Under the pieces are notes generated by a model. The model worked only from the letters and a program-made list of their open reading frames with translations, made no database searches and was not told where the DNA came from. From Myxococcales bacterium UBA1660 (GTDB taxonomy: Bacteria > Myxococcota_A > Polyangia > Polyangiales > Houyiibacteriaceae): a DNA stretch of 45,633 bases. Below are positions 16,721-24,851 of this stretch, piece by piece (positions within the stretch are counted from its first letter, which is position 1; each line of letters opens with the position of its first letter). The position numbers were made by a program, and so were the translations under genes. Location: the NCBI GenBank assembly GCA_002320815.1, contig DCLA01000107.1:3247-48879 (forward strand), in the 5' to 3' direction.

Positions 16721-19180
16721 GTGACTTCTCCTTGGGGACGATTGGGCTGGCTGGCGCTCTTCGCGGCGCTCGGATGTGGAGACGGCGGGAGCGCGGCCAT
16801 CGAGCCGCTGGCGCCGGTGACCGTGCGCGTGAACGAGACCATGCGGGTCGAGCTCGAAGCGAGCGGATCCGGTGAGTTCGCCACCGCCCCCTTCGAGCTC
16901 CCGGGCGCACGGCTCACGGTGACCGGCACCGCCGCGGCCGGCGGCGAGCTCCGGTGGACGCCGCTGGCCAGCCACGTGGGCTCCCACGTCATCACCGTGC
17001 AGCTCGTGGACGGCGGCGACGTGCTGGACGAGACCGACCTGATGGTCACCGTCGAGCCCTCGGCCGATTCGGCGCCGGTGTTCCTCCGGCCCGGGGCCGG
17101 CGGCACGTTCGACCTGACCAACGATCCGGTGGTGGCCTTCGACATCGAGGTCCGCGACGACGACTCGGCCAGCGTCCTCATCCGCGAGAACGGCGAGCTC
17201 CCCGAGGGCGCGGCCATCTACGACGTCGACGAGAAGCGCGCCCGATTCGAGTGGCAGCCCACCCCCGATCAGGTGGCCGCCTCCGAGCGCTGGACCATCC
17301 CGCTGGCCGCCGATGACGGGGACCACCAACCCACCGAGCTCGACTACGTCGCGGTCCTCCGCGGCGCCGCCAAGCCCGGGTGCCCGGGCGAGGCTCCGGT
17401 GGTCACCATCACCTCGCCCACCGAGGCCGGTCGGGAACCGAACACCGGCGGCTACCGGGTCGTCGCGGAGGTGAGCGACGACATGGGCCTGCGGGATCCG
17501 CCCCTGCTCTTCTTCAGCACGGCGGCGCCCGACGACCCCGCGAACCCTGACGTGACCGCTTTCGAGCAGCTCGTCATGATGCCCGACGGCTCGAGCTGGA
17601 GCGCCCGGGTGCCCTCCCTGGGCCTCGGGGACGGCGACGAGGCCCAGGTCTACGTGCTCGTCAGCGCGACGGACAACGACGACCCCTCGGGCGCGAGCTG
17701 TGACCACCGCACCGACTCGGCGCTGCGCACCTTCACCGCCATCGGCGGCGGCGGCGCGGCCCTGGACGTCTGCGAGAGCTGCAGCTCCAGCGCGGACTGC
17801 GCGGGGGGTGGCATCTGCGCGGCCGCGGGCAGCGGCGGTCGCTGTGTCCCCGGCTGCTCCGGCGACGGCGCGTGCACGGTGGGGGGCTGCGGCGCCACCG
17901 TGAGCGTCGAGGGCAGCGTGCTCGCCGGGTGTGGTCCCACCGAGGACGTCTGTGGCTCCGGCGCCTGCGTCGACGACGCCCGCGAGGACGACGACAACAT
18001 CGCCAACGCGACGGTCTACGGGAGCGCGATCGGCGACGGCCGGATCTGCGCCGACGACCCCGACCTCTTTGCCATCGCGGTCCTGGCCGGCGAGCGCGTC
18101 ACCGTGACCCTCGATGGCTTCCGCAACGCCGAGGGCGACCTCGACCTACAGCTCCTCGACGAGGCGGGCACCATCCTCGACTCCAGCGCGTCCACCGCCG
18201 ACAGCGAGACGGTGGAGCACTGCTTCGCCGCCGGCGGCACCGCCTACGCCAAGGTCATCGGCTACGGCGGCGCGGAGAACTCCTACGCGCTCCGGGCCAC
18301 GGTCATGGACGACGCGGCCATGTGCTGCATGGACGACACCCGCGAGGAGAACGACACCGCCGCCACGGGCGCGTCGCTCTCGGTCACCGGCGGGAACGCG
18401 TCCCTCACCGGCATGCTCTGCCCGAGCGACCCGGACTGGTATCGCTTCTCCGTGAGCGGGCCCACCCGGATCGTGGCCGACATGGTCATCGGCAGCAGTG
18501 GGCAGGATCTGGACATGGAGCTCCGCGGTCCGACCGGGACGCTCATCGCCTCGTCCCGGGGCGTGACCGACACCGAGACCATCGACGCCCGGGTCAACGC
18601 GAGCGGGACCTACGCCATCGGCGTGCTGGGATACCTGCAGGACTCCAGCGACTACCTCCTCGACGTGACCCTCACCGCGGAGAGCGGCTGCACCTCGGAC
18701 ACCGAGTGCGCCATCACCGAGGTCTGCAGCGCCGGGAGCTGCGTCGACCGGAGCTGCACGGTGGGCAGCAGCTGCCCCATGGGCCCCTGCCCCACCCCGG
18801 GTCCCGGCACCGCCAGCGAGTGCGGCGCGCCCTGCTCCGTGAACTCCGACTGCCGCAGCGGCGAGACCTGCAAGTGGCTCCCCGAGGGTCGCTTCTGTGC
18901 CCAGCGGGGCAGCGGCGGCAACGGGGACGCCTGCACCGACTTCACCGACTGCGGCGGCCAGCGCGCTTGCGTGGACTGGCCCGGCGGCACCTGCGCCCGC
19001 GCGGGCTGCTCGTCGAACAGCGACTGCGAGACCGACACCTTCTGCGTCGCCGTGGACGGTCAGAACGTCTGCGCCCGCTCGTGCTGGGACTCGGACGACG
19101 TCTGCCGCAGCAGCGGCTATCGCTGCGCCGTGCAGGACGACCGCGGGGGAAGCATCCAGCTGGTATGCGTCCCGCTCTGA
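16721..19180 (+). CDS. Cys-rich surface lipoprotein with two PPC domains
   Basis: The 819-residue protein starts with a lipoprotein-like signal (LALFAALGC, Cys about residue 19). Residues 20-330 look like beta-sandwich repeats. Residues about 345-410 are Cys-rich. Two bacterial pre-peptidase C-terminal (PPC) domains follow, near 415-530 (DDPDLFAIAVLAGERVTV, GDLDLQLLDEAG, YAKVIGYGG) and 535-650 (SDPDWYRFSVSG, DLDMELRGPTG). The C-terminal 170 residues contain repeated Cys patterns of the C-S-S-N-S-D-C type. Such proteins are typical of the myxobacterial surface, presumably cross-linked and ligand-binding. No enzyme domain is seen. The stop lies 16 bases inside the next gene, so the two are coupled. 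Confidence 0.82.
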   Translation: MTSPWGRLGWLALFAALGCGDGGSAAIEPLAPVTVRVNETMRVELEASGSGEFATAPFELPGARLTVTGTAAAGGELRWTPLASHVGSHVITVQLVDGGDVLDETDLMVTVEPSADSAPVFLRPGAGGTFDLTNDPVVAFDIEVRDDDSASVLIRENGELPEGAAIYDVDEKRARFEWQPTPDQVAASERWTIPLAADDGDHQPTELDYVAVLRGAAKPGCPGEAPVVTITSPTEAGREPNTGGYRVVAEVSDDMGLRDPPLLFFSTAAPDDPANPDVTAFEQLVMMPDGSSWSARVPSLGLGDGDEAQVYVLVSATDNDDPSGASCDHRTDSALRTFTAIGGGGAALDVCESCSSSADCAGGGICAAAGSGGRCVPGCSGDGACTVGGCGATVSVEGSVLAGCGPTEDVCGSGACVDDAREDDDNIANATVYGSAIGDGRICADDPDLFAIAVLAGERVTVTLDGFRNAEGDLDLQLLDEAGTILDSSASTADSETVEHCFAAGGTAYAKVIGYGGAENSYALRATVMDDAAMCCMDDTREENDTAATGASLSVTGGNASLTGMLCPSDPDWYRFSVSGPTRIVADMVIGSSGQDLDMELRGPTGTLIASSRGVTDTETIDARVNASGTYAIGVLGYLQDSSDYLLDVTLTAESGCTSDTECAITEVCSAGSCVDRSCTVGSSCPMGPCPTPGPGTASECGAPCSVNSDCRSGETCKWLPEGRFCAQRGSGGNGDACTDFTDCGGQRACVDWPGGTCARAGCSSNSDCETDTFCVAVDGQNVCARSCWDSDDVCRSSGYRCAVQDDRGGSIQLVCVPL

Positions 19181-21006
19181 CCGGTGCGCTCCTCGCGGCC
19201 CTCTCGGTCGCCGGCTGCGGAGACGACGCAGCGCCGCCCACGGCGGACGTGGTGCGGCCGCGCATCCTCGCGGTGCGCGCCAGCGTGCCCCAGCTCCCGG
19301 GCACCGCGCTGCGGGTGACGGCGTCCAACCGGGACTCGATCGTCGCCGCTCCGCGGCTCCGGGTGGAGTCGACGGCCGGCGGCGAGATCGCGCTCTACCC
19401 CCGCTCGGCCGACGAGTGGACCTACGAGCTCACCGCCCGCCTGGTCGACGCGCTCGGACCGGGGCGCCACGCCGTGGACCTGATCCTCGAGGGCGAGAGC
19501 AGCAGCGGCGAGGAGCGACTCAGCGACGTCTTCCCCTACGAGCTGGAGATCGCCGAGGACCTCGCCTTCGCCCTGACCGAGGTCCCCAGCGGGAGCGTCT
19601 TCCGGAACGAGCCGGGGATCCTGCTGGGGGATGGGGTCCTGGAGGCCGCCGAGGGCTCGATGGTCGCGCGCTTCGACGGCACCTTCACCGCGGACGGGGG
19701 CAGCCCGAGCGCGCTGACGGTCGAGCTCCCCGTGAGCCAAGCGGAGCCCGGGGACCGCGCCCGGGGTCTGGTGATCCTGGGCACCGAGCTGGGCGGATCG
19801 TTGCCCGGCACGTTCGAGGGCACGGTGACCCTGGTCGCCACCCTGGCGGGACGGCTCCCGGTGGAGACCGCGAGCCGCCCGACCACCCTGCGCTTCCAGC
19901 CGCCGGCCATCTTCTCCCTGGCGCCCGACGACGCGGCGTTGGAGCACGTGGTGCGCATCCGCGGCGGCGGCTTCCTCGGCGGCGAGGGGGTCACCTTGGT
20001 CCGCCTCGACGGCACCTTCACCGCGGGCGACGGCGGCAGCAGCGCGGTGACCGAGGAGCTCTTCCCGACCTTCGTCGACGGCGAGACCCTGGAGTGGGTC
20101 CTGGACGCCGAGACCCAGGGCGACGCGCTAGTGAGCACCCTCTTCGGGGCCACCGAGGGCGTCTTCCAGGGCACCGCCACCCCGGTGACCATCGACGCCA
20201 CGGACCGCGAACAGCTCGGCGACCCGGCCCCGGTCGAGCTCACCCTGGGCCCCGTGCGGCAGGTGGTGCTCCTCCGCTTCCTCCCCGGCTTCTACGAGAG
20301 CCTCCCGCGCTTCGGCCTGGCGGCCGCCGCCGGGGAAGTCGAGGAGCGGGTGGCCGAACGCATCGAGTCGATCTTCGGCGCCTGGCGGGTGGACGTGCGC
20401 CTCGAGCGCCCCGAGGACGTCTCCGCCGCCGGCTACGCCAGGGTGGAGATCGGCGGCCCCGACCCCAACGGCCTGGGGCTCTTCGGGTACGACAACTCGC
20501 CCGGCAAGGACGTCGGCAACCTGCGCCTCTTCGACGCCATCGGCGGAGCCAACGCCGAGACCCAGGCCGACGGTTACCCCGGGTTCGGCGGGGTCTTCGT
20601 CGAGTCGATGCTCATGTGGTCCAGCCATCCGGACATGGAAGGCGGCGCCGGCCCGGAGCCCGACCCCCTCTTCGACGAGATCTTCGATCCGGTCCGAGAG
20701 CGGCACGCGACCGCGGCGGAGATCGCCGGGAGCGGTGCGCGGGCCACCGTGGTCCAGCGCGCCCTCGACGCCCTGGCCGCGGCCATCGGGGAGACCACCG
20801 CCCACGAGCTCGGCCACAGCTTCGGCCTGGCGGCGCCCTATGGGCCGGCGACCACGTTCCACAACATGGGCGACGGCAACGGATGCCTGATGGACTCCGG
20901 GGGGTCCCGGCCCTTCGGCGAGCGGGCCGACCAGCCGGGCTATGCGCAGACCGGCCTCTGCGGCGACGCGGCGACCTACCTGGACGAGATCCTGGGCAAC
21001 CCGTGA
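19165..21006 (+). CDS. Predicted zinc metalloprotease-like lipoprotein (HExxH)
   Basis: The 613-residue protein has a good lipobox (ALSVAGC, Cys18). Residues about 120-370 contain a duplicated beta module: each copy has an LDGTFTA/FDGTFTA strand and a GxFxGT strand, resembling IPT/TIG-like repeats. The C-terminal 250 residues hold HELGHSFGL (His547, Glu548, His551) and, 18 residues later, a NMGDGNGCLMDSG turn that may be the Met-turn of a zincin. The residue after GHSFGL that would be the third ligand in metzincins is not clear, so activity is likely but not certain. The ATG overlaps the end of the upstream lipoprotein gene by 16 bases. Confidence 0.75.
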   Translation: MRPALTGALLAALSVAGCGDDAAPPTADVVRPRILAVRASVPQLPGTALRVTASNRDSIVAAPRLRVESTAGGEIALYPRSADEWTYELTARLVDALGPGRHAVDLILEGESSSGEERLSDVFPYELEIAEDLAFALTEVPSGSVFRNEPGILLGDGVLEAAEGSMVARFDGTFTADGGSPSALTVELPVSQAEPGDRARGLVILGTELGGSLPGTFEGTVTLVATLAGRLPVETASRPTTLRFQPPAIFSLAPDDAALEHVVRIRGGGFLGGEGVTLVRLDGTFTAGDGGSSAVTEELFPTFVDGETLEWVLDAETQGDALVSTLFGATEGVFQGTATPVTIDATDREQLGDPAPVELTLGPVRQVVLLRFLPGFYESLPRFGLAAAAGEVEERVAERIESIFGAWRVDVRLERPEDVSAAGYARVEIGGPDPNGLGLFGYDNSPGKDVGNLRLFDAIGGANAETQADGYPGFGGVFVESMLMWSSHPDMEGGAGPEPDPLFDEIFDPVRERHATAAEIAGSGARATVVQRALDALAAAIGETTAHELGHSFGLAAPYGPATTFHNMGDGNGCLMDSGGSRPFGERADQPGYAQTGLCGDAATYLDEILGNP

Positions 21007-21050
21007 GCACACCGCTGGACCCGCGACCCCACTGCGGCCACGGTCGGTCC

Positions 21051-21548
21051 ATGCGCGCCGCCCTCTCCGGTCTCGCCCTCGTCTTGGCCTTCGCCCTCGC
21101 GCTCGGTTGCGAGACCGAAGAGCCCGAGGTGGTCCCCCCCGCCGACCCGGTCGACCACGGCGAGGCGCCGGACCCCGGGACCGATCCCCTGGGCGCCCGC
21201 ATCCACGCGATCGGTCTCGAGCGGCTCCAGCGCTACACGCCCGGGGAAGCCGTCCATCGGGGCGAGCTCCGGCGCGGCCAGGCCCTCGCCCACCCGGAGG
21301 TGCTCCTGGGGACCCACTGCTATGTGGTCGTCGGGGTCGCCAGCGAAGGGCTCGAGGAGCTCTCCCTGTCCATCCTGGACCCCGGCGGGGCGCCCATCCT
21401 GCAGAGCCCCACCCGGGGCGAGGAGGTCACCATCGGTCTCCGGGACGCCCTCTGCCCCATCGAGCCGGGCATCTACAAGATCCGCGCGCGGGCGTACCGC
21501 GGCGAGGGCGACTACGCGATCCGCGTGTACTCGCAGCAGGCGCTCTGA
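21051..21548 (+). CDS. Small hypothetical lipoprotein
   Basis: The 165-residue product has a signal sequence ending ALALGC (Cys about 20), then a Glu/Pro-rich spacer and a domain from about 55 to 165 with two cysteines and strands such as ELSLSILDPGGAPI and YKIRARAYRGEGDYAIRVY. This C-terminal part resembles the PPC-type beta fold seen in the first gene of the operon, suggesting a shared ligand-binding theme, which is inference. A GTG at 21003 is in frame but would add 16 residues before the signal peptide; the ATG is preferred. The gene ends 4 bases from the convergent SppA gene. Confidence 0.72.
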   Translation: MRAALSGLALVLAFALALGCETEEPEVVPPADPVDHGEAPDPGTDPLGARIHAIGLERLQRYTPGEAVHRGELRRGQALAHPEVLLGTHCYVVVGVASEGLEELSLSILDPGGAPILQSPTRGEEVTIGLRDALCPIEPGIYKIRARAYRGEGDYAIRVYSQQAL

Positions 21549-21552
21549 CCCA

Positions 21553-23976
21553 TCAGCGGACGTCGATGCGCACTGGCAGGAGCGCCATCGGCTGCTCGCT
21601 GGCCGCGCCGAGGGACACCGCCATGGCGCCCGCTTCGCGCAGGGCCGGCGCCAGCGACGCGCTCGCCGTCTCCGCGGAAGCCGTGGTGGTCCCCAACAGA
21701 TAGTCCAGGAGCGTACTGGGGCGCCCCGGGGCCATCGCCACGGCCGAGTCGGCCGGGAGCCCGCCGAGCTGTCGGGCCCGGGCCATGGCCGCCGCGAAGC
21801 CCCCCAGGTGATCGACGAGGCCCAGTCGGTGGGCGGCGTCGCCGCTCCAGATGCGGCCCTGGGCGATGGCGTGGACGGCCTCCACGTCCATCGACCGCCC
21901 CTCGGCCACGCGACGGAGGAAGAGCCGATACCAGAGGCGGATCTTGTCGGCGAGGACCGCCCGCTCGTCGGCGGTGAACGGCCGCCAGAGCGAGTCGGCG
22001 CCCGCGCGCCGGCCCCGGGCCAGCGGCTCGACGTGCACCCCCAGCCGCTCGGCCAGCGGCGAGAAGTCGCCCTTGCCGAAGAAGATCCCGATGGACCCGG
22101 TCACCGTAGTCGGGTCGGCGTAGATCTCCGGGCAGGCGGTGGCGGCGTAGTAGCCGCCCGACGCCGCCACCGCGCCGAGCGAGGCCACGACCGGCTTGCG
22201 CTGAGCCGCTCGCCGGATCGCCCGCCAGATCTGGTCGGACGCGAGCGCGCTGCCCCCGGGGCTGTCGATGCGCACCACGATGGCCCGGATGGTCGGGTCG
22301 GCGGCCATCGCCTCGATGGTCCGGTTCAGGGTGCGGCTGCCCGTCCGATGCACCTCGAGGAGCGGGATGTCCACGTTGTCGCCGTCGACGATGTCCCCAT
22401 CGATGACCACCACCCCGAGCCGCGGCTCGATGCCCATGGCGTTCACCACCGGCGCCCGGGGCGCGCGCAGCGCCGTGGTCCCGAAGACCTCCTGGAGGAC
22501 GGGCGCGATGGCCAGCTCGTCGGCCGTTCCGTGGAGGAGATCGGCCGCCGTGGCCTCGCCCGCGGCGTAGGGGCCCTGGTCGATCCAGCCGCGCACGCGC
22601 TCCGGGGACACCCCGCGGTCCCGGGCCAGATCCGCGACCAGGCGCGCGTGCACGTCGTCCAGGAAGGCCTCGCGCTGGTCCCGGGCGGGCCCACTCATGG
22701 TGCCCCGGGTGTAGCTCTCGACCGCGCTCTTGAAGCGACCGATGCGGACGAAGTCGGTGCGCACGCCGAGGTTGGCCAGGGCCTCCCCGTAGAGCATCAC
22801 GTGGATGCTGGGGCCCATCAGCCGCACCCCGCCGGCGGGGTCGACCAGGGTCCTCTTCGCCGGCCCGCAGGCGTAGAGCTCGCTGCCGGCGCCGGCGTCG
22901 AGGTGGCAGAGGACCGGCTTGCCCGCCGCCTCCAGGGCGGCGATCGACTCACGGACCTCCTGCGCGTAGGCGAGCGCCATGTCGGTGGCGCGCAGGCGGA
23001 GGAAGACCCCGCGGACCCGTGGGTCGACGCGATCCTGCTCCAGCCGATGGATCAAGGCGATGACGCGCCGCTCCGACAGGCTGCCGCGGATCTCCAGGTC
23101 GTCGACGTGGCGGGGCACCCAGGCCCCGCGGGCCCGCTCGGCCCCGCGGAGCCGCGCCCCCAGGGAGAGGTAGGCCGCGCCCTGCCGGGAATCGCCGCCG
23201 CCGAGCTCGACCCGGCCTCGACCGAAGTCCAGCGCCAGGGTCCCCGCCAAGGACCAGTCGCTGCCGTCGCGGAGGTCACCGCTCTCGGCGACGACCCCCA
23301 GGCGGCCGAGTCGGTCCACCCGCAGCGAGCCGCTCGCGCGCACCCCGACGGCCCCGGTGGTGTCCACCGCGGCGGCGATCTCCAGGATGAGCGCGTCGTC
23401 GGCGAAGGGTCGCAGCTGACCGGCCAGGATCGCCCGGAACGGCACCGTGGTGCCCGGGCTGCGGACGAGCCCGGCGGGGCCGAGGAGGTCCTCCAGGATC
23501 AGCGCCGCACCCAAGATCGCCGAAGGCCGCCAGGTCGCCGCCAAGTCGAGCCCCACCCGCTGCCGCAGGCGACCGCTCGCGTCCTCGCCCGCGACCCAGC
23601 GCAGCGCGCCCCCCACCGCGAGCTGGGGGCTCTTGGCCCAGGCGAGCGCCAGCGAGGCCCGGCCGCCGCGGTCCCCGTCGCCGTGGCGCCACTCGACGCC
23701 GCCCCCCAGCGCGAGCCGGAACGGGAGCTTCGTCGCGCCGTAGACCGCGTCGGTCCGTGGCCCGTCGAGCCGGTAGTGCTCCTGGTGCTGGATCGCGACC
23801 TCCCAGGACTCCAGGAACGCGAGGGACGCGGGGTCGAGGGACGTGGCCCACGCGCCGTCGGTGGCGACCAGGTCCGAGGCCGGCGCTCGCACGCGATCGG
23901 CCCATTGGGCCTCGGCGACCGGAGCGGCCGCGACGAGGGCGAGCGCGAGCAGCGACATTCGGAGGGGGAGACGCAC
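21553..23976 (-). CDS. sppA: SppA-type signal peptide peptidase with N-terminal beta-barrel-like domain
   Basis: The 807-residue protein has a cleavable-looking signal (LLALALVAAAPVAEA), then about 255 residues (28-285) of alternating strands such as FRLALGGGVEW, LAVGGALRW, VGLDLAATW and YLSLGARL that read like an outer-membrane barrel. Residues 290-800 are a duplicated SppA/ClpP-fold serine protease: the catalytic lysine is in GRFKSAVE (Lys416) and the serine in AVAASGGYY (Ser606), with DSPGGSA near 570. E. coli SppA degrades cleaved signal peptides at the inner membrane and has no barrel. The GTG at 23976 is preferred over the ATG at 23985 because TACCAT overlaps that ATG and ends 8 bases before the GTG. 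Confidence 0.85.
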   Translation of the reverse strand: MRLPLRMSLLALALVAAAPVAEAQWADRVRAPASDLVATDGAWATSLDPASLAFLESWEVAIQHQEHYRLDGPRTDAVYGATKLPFRLALGGGVEWRHGDGDRGGRASLALAWAKSPQLAVGGALRWVAGEDASGRLRQRVGLDLAATWRPSAILGAALILEDLLGPAGLVRSPGTTVPFRAILAGQLRPFADDALILEIAAAVDTTGAVGVRASGSLRVDRLGRLGVVAESGDLRDGSDWSLAGTLALDFGRGRVELGGGDSRQGAAYLSLGARLRGAERARGAWVPRHVDDLEIRGSLSERRVIALIHRLEQDRVDPRVRGVFLRLRATDMALAYAQEVRESIAALEAAGKPVLCHLDAGAGSELYACGPAKRTLVDPAGGVRLMGPSIHVMLYGEALANLGVRTDFVRIGRFKSAVESYTRGTMSGPARDQREAFLDDVHARLVADLARDRGVSPERVRGWIDQGPYAAGEATAADLLHGTADELAIAPVLQEVFGTTALRAPRAPVVNAMGIEPRLGVVVIDGDIVDGDNVDIPLLEVHRTGSRTLNRTIEAMAADPTIRAIVVRIDSPGGSALASDQIWRAIRRAAQRKPVVASLGAVAASGGYYAATACPEIYADPTTVTGSIGIFFGKGDFSPLAERLGVHVEPLARGRRAGADSLWRPFTADERAVLADKIRLWYRLFLRRVAEGRSMDVEAVHAIAQGRIWSGDAAHRLGLVDHLGGFAAAMARARQLGGLPADSAVAMAPGRPSTLLDYLLGTTTASAETASASLAPALREAGAMAVSLGAASEQPMALLPVRIDVR

Positions 23977-23983
23977 GGCGTGC

Positions 23984-23989
23984 ATGGTA
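23984..23989 (-). promoter_or_regulatory. Predicted -10 box of sppA
   Basis: CGCTACCAT on the minus strand; the hexamer TACCAT (23989-23984) ends 8 bases before the GTG at 23976 and overlaps the first bases of an upstream in-frame ATG, which argues against that ATG. Confidence 0.4.
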
Positions 23990-24039
23990 GCGGCCCCGGC
24001 CTCGGGTCGACGGACTATCCAGCGACCGAGCCGGTGGTT

Positions 24040-24045
24040 TATGGT
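24040..24045 (+). promoter_or_regulatory. Predicted -10 box of the TPR gene
   Basis: TATGGT at 24040-24045 lies 6 bases before the GTG at 24051 and 9 before a second in-frame GTG at 24054. Either start would be effectively leaderless. No -35 is recognisable. Confidence 0.4.
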
Positions 24046-24050
24046 GGGCC

Positions 24051-24851
24051 GTGGTGTTTCGATGGCTCGCCGTGGTGGTCCTGGCTTGCGCGTCCGTGGT
24101 CGGTGGCTCGGGAACGGTGGGCGCCCAGGAGCGCACCCACGAGCCGCCCCCCGAGGCGGTGCAGTTCTTCGAGAGCGGCCGGGCGCACTACGAGGCGGGC
24201 CGGTACCAGGAAGCCGCCAATGACCTGGAGCGGGCCCTGCAGCTCGACCCCAGCTCCACCACCCTCATCTTCAACCTCGCCCGGGTCTACGAGCTCCTCG
24301 GCGAGCTCGACAAGGCCGTGGAGTTCGCCGAGCGCTACCTGACGCTGCTCCCGGAAGACATGACCGAGGAGCGCGAGCGCGCCGAGTCCACCCTGCGCCG
24401 CGTCCGGGGCGCCCAGGAGTGGCTCGCCCTCCGCCAATCGGAGCGCCCCCCCGAGCTCCGCACCCTGACGCCCACGGTGATCGTGCGCGAACGCGGTGTG
24501 GTCGACCTGCCCTTCTGGGTCACCGCCGGGACGGGCGCCGCGCTCCTCCTGGCCGGCGCGGGCACCGGCGTGGGCGCGCTCCTGGTCCGCAACGACGCCC
24601 GGGACTTCGTGCTCCGAACCGGCAACGACCGCGAAGAGCAGCAGTCCCTGGTGGACCGCGCCGACCGCCTGGCGCTCGCGACGGACATCTTGATCGGCGT
24701 CGGCGCGGCCACCGCCGTGGCCGGACTCCTGCTCTACCTGCTCCGGGTGCGGACCTTCGAGCGCGAGCTGGACCCCGAGTCCGACGCCCCGGAGGGTGAG
24801 GTGGCGGTGTCCGTCGGCCCAGGTCAGATTTCTCTCGAGGCGACGTTTTGA
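24051..24851 (+). CDS. TPR-containing membrane protein
   Basis: The 266-residue protein has an N-terminal signal (about residues 4-25), two or three tetratricopeptide-like helices (residues 38-115: YEAGRYQEAANDLERALQLD, then LARVYELLGELDKAVEFAERY), a membrane segment near 160-185 and another near 218-238, and an acidic tail. Proteins of this layout are common next to surface lipoproteins in Myxococcota, where they may act as scaffolds; the actual role is unknown. The stop overlaps the TTG start of the MopE-like gene by 4 bases. The start could be the GTG at 24051 or at 24054. Confidence 0.75.
   Translation: MVFRWLAVVVLACASVVGGSGTVGAQERTHEPPPEAVQFFESGRAHYEAGRYQEAANDLERALQLDPSSTTLIFNLARVYELLGELDKAVEFAERYLTLLPEDMTEERERAESTLRRVRGAQEWLALRQSERPPELRTLTPTVIVRERGVVDLPFWVTAGTGAALLLAGAGTGVGALLVRNDARDFVLRTGNDREEQQSLVDRADRLALATDILIGVGAATAVAGLLLYLLRVRTFERELDPESDAPEGEVAVSVGPGQISLEATF

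Noticed and set aside
21322..24342. A 1006-codon plus-strand open frame opposite sppA
   Set aside because: The opposite strand carries a complete SppA with catalytic Lys and Ser. The long antisense frame follows from GC3 bias.
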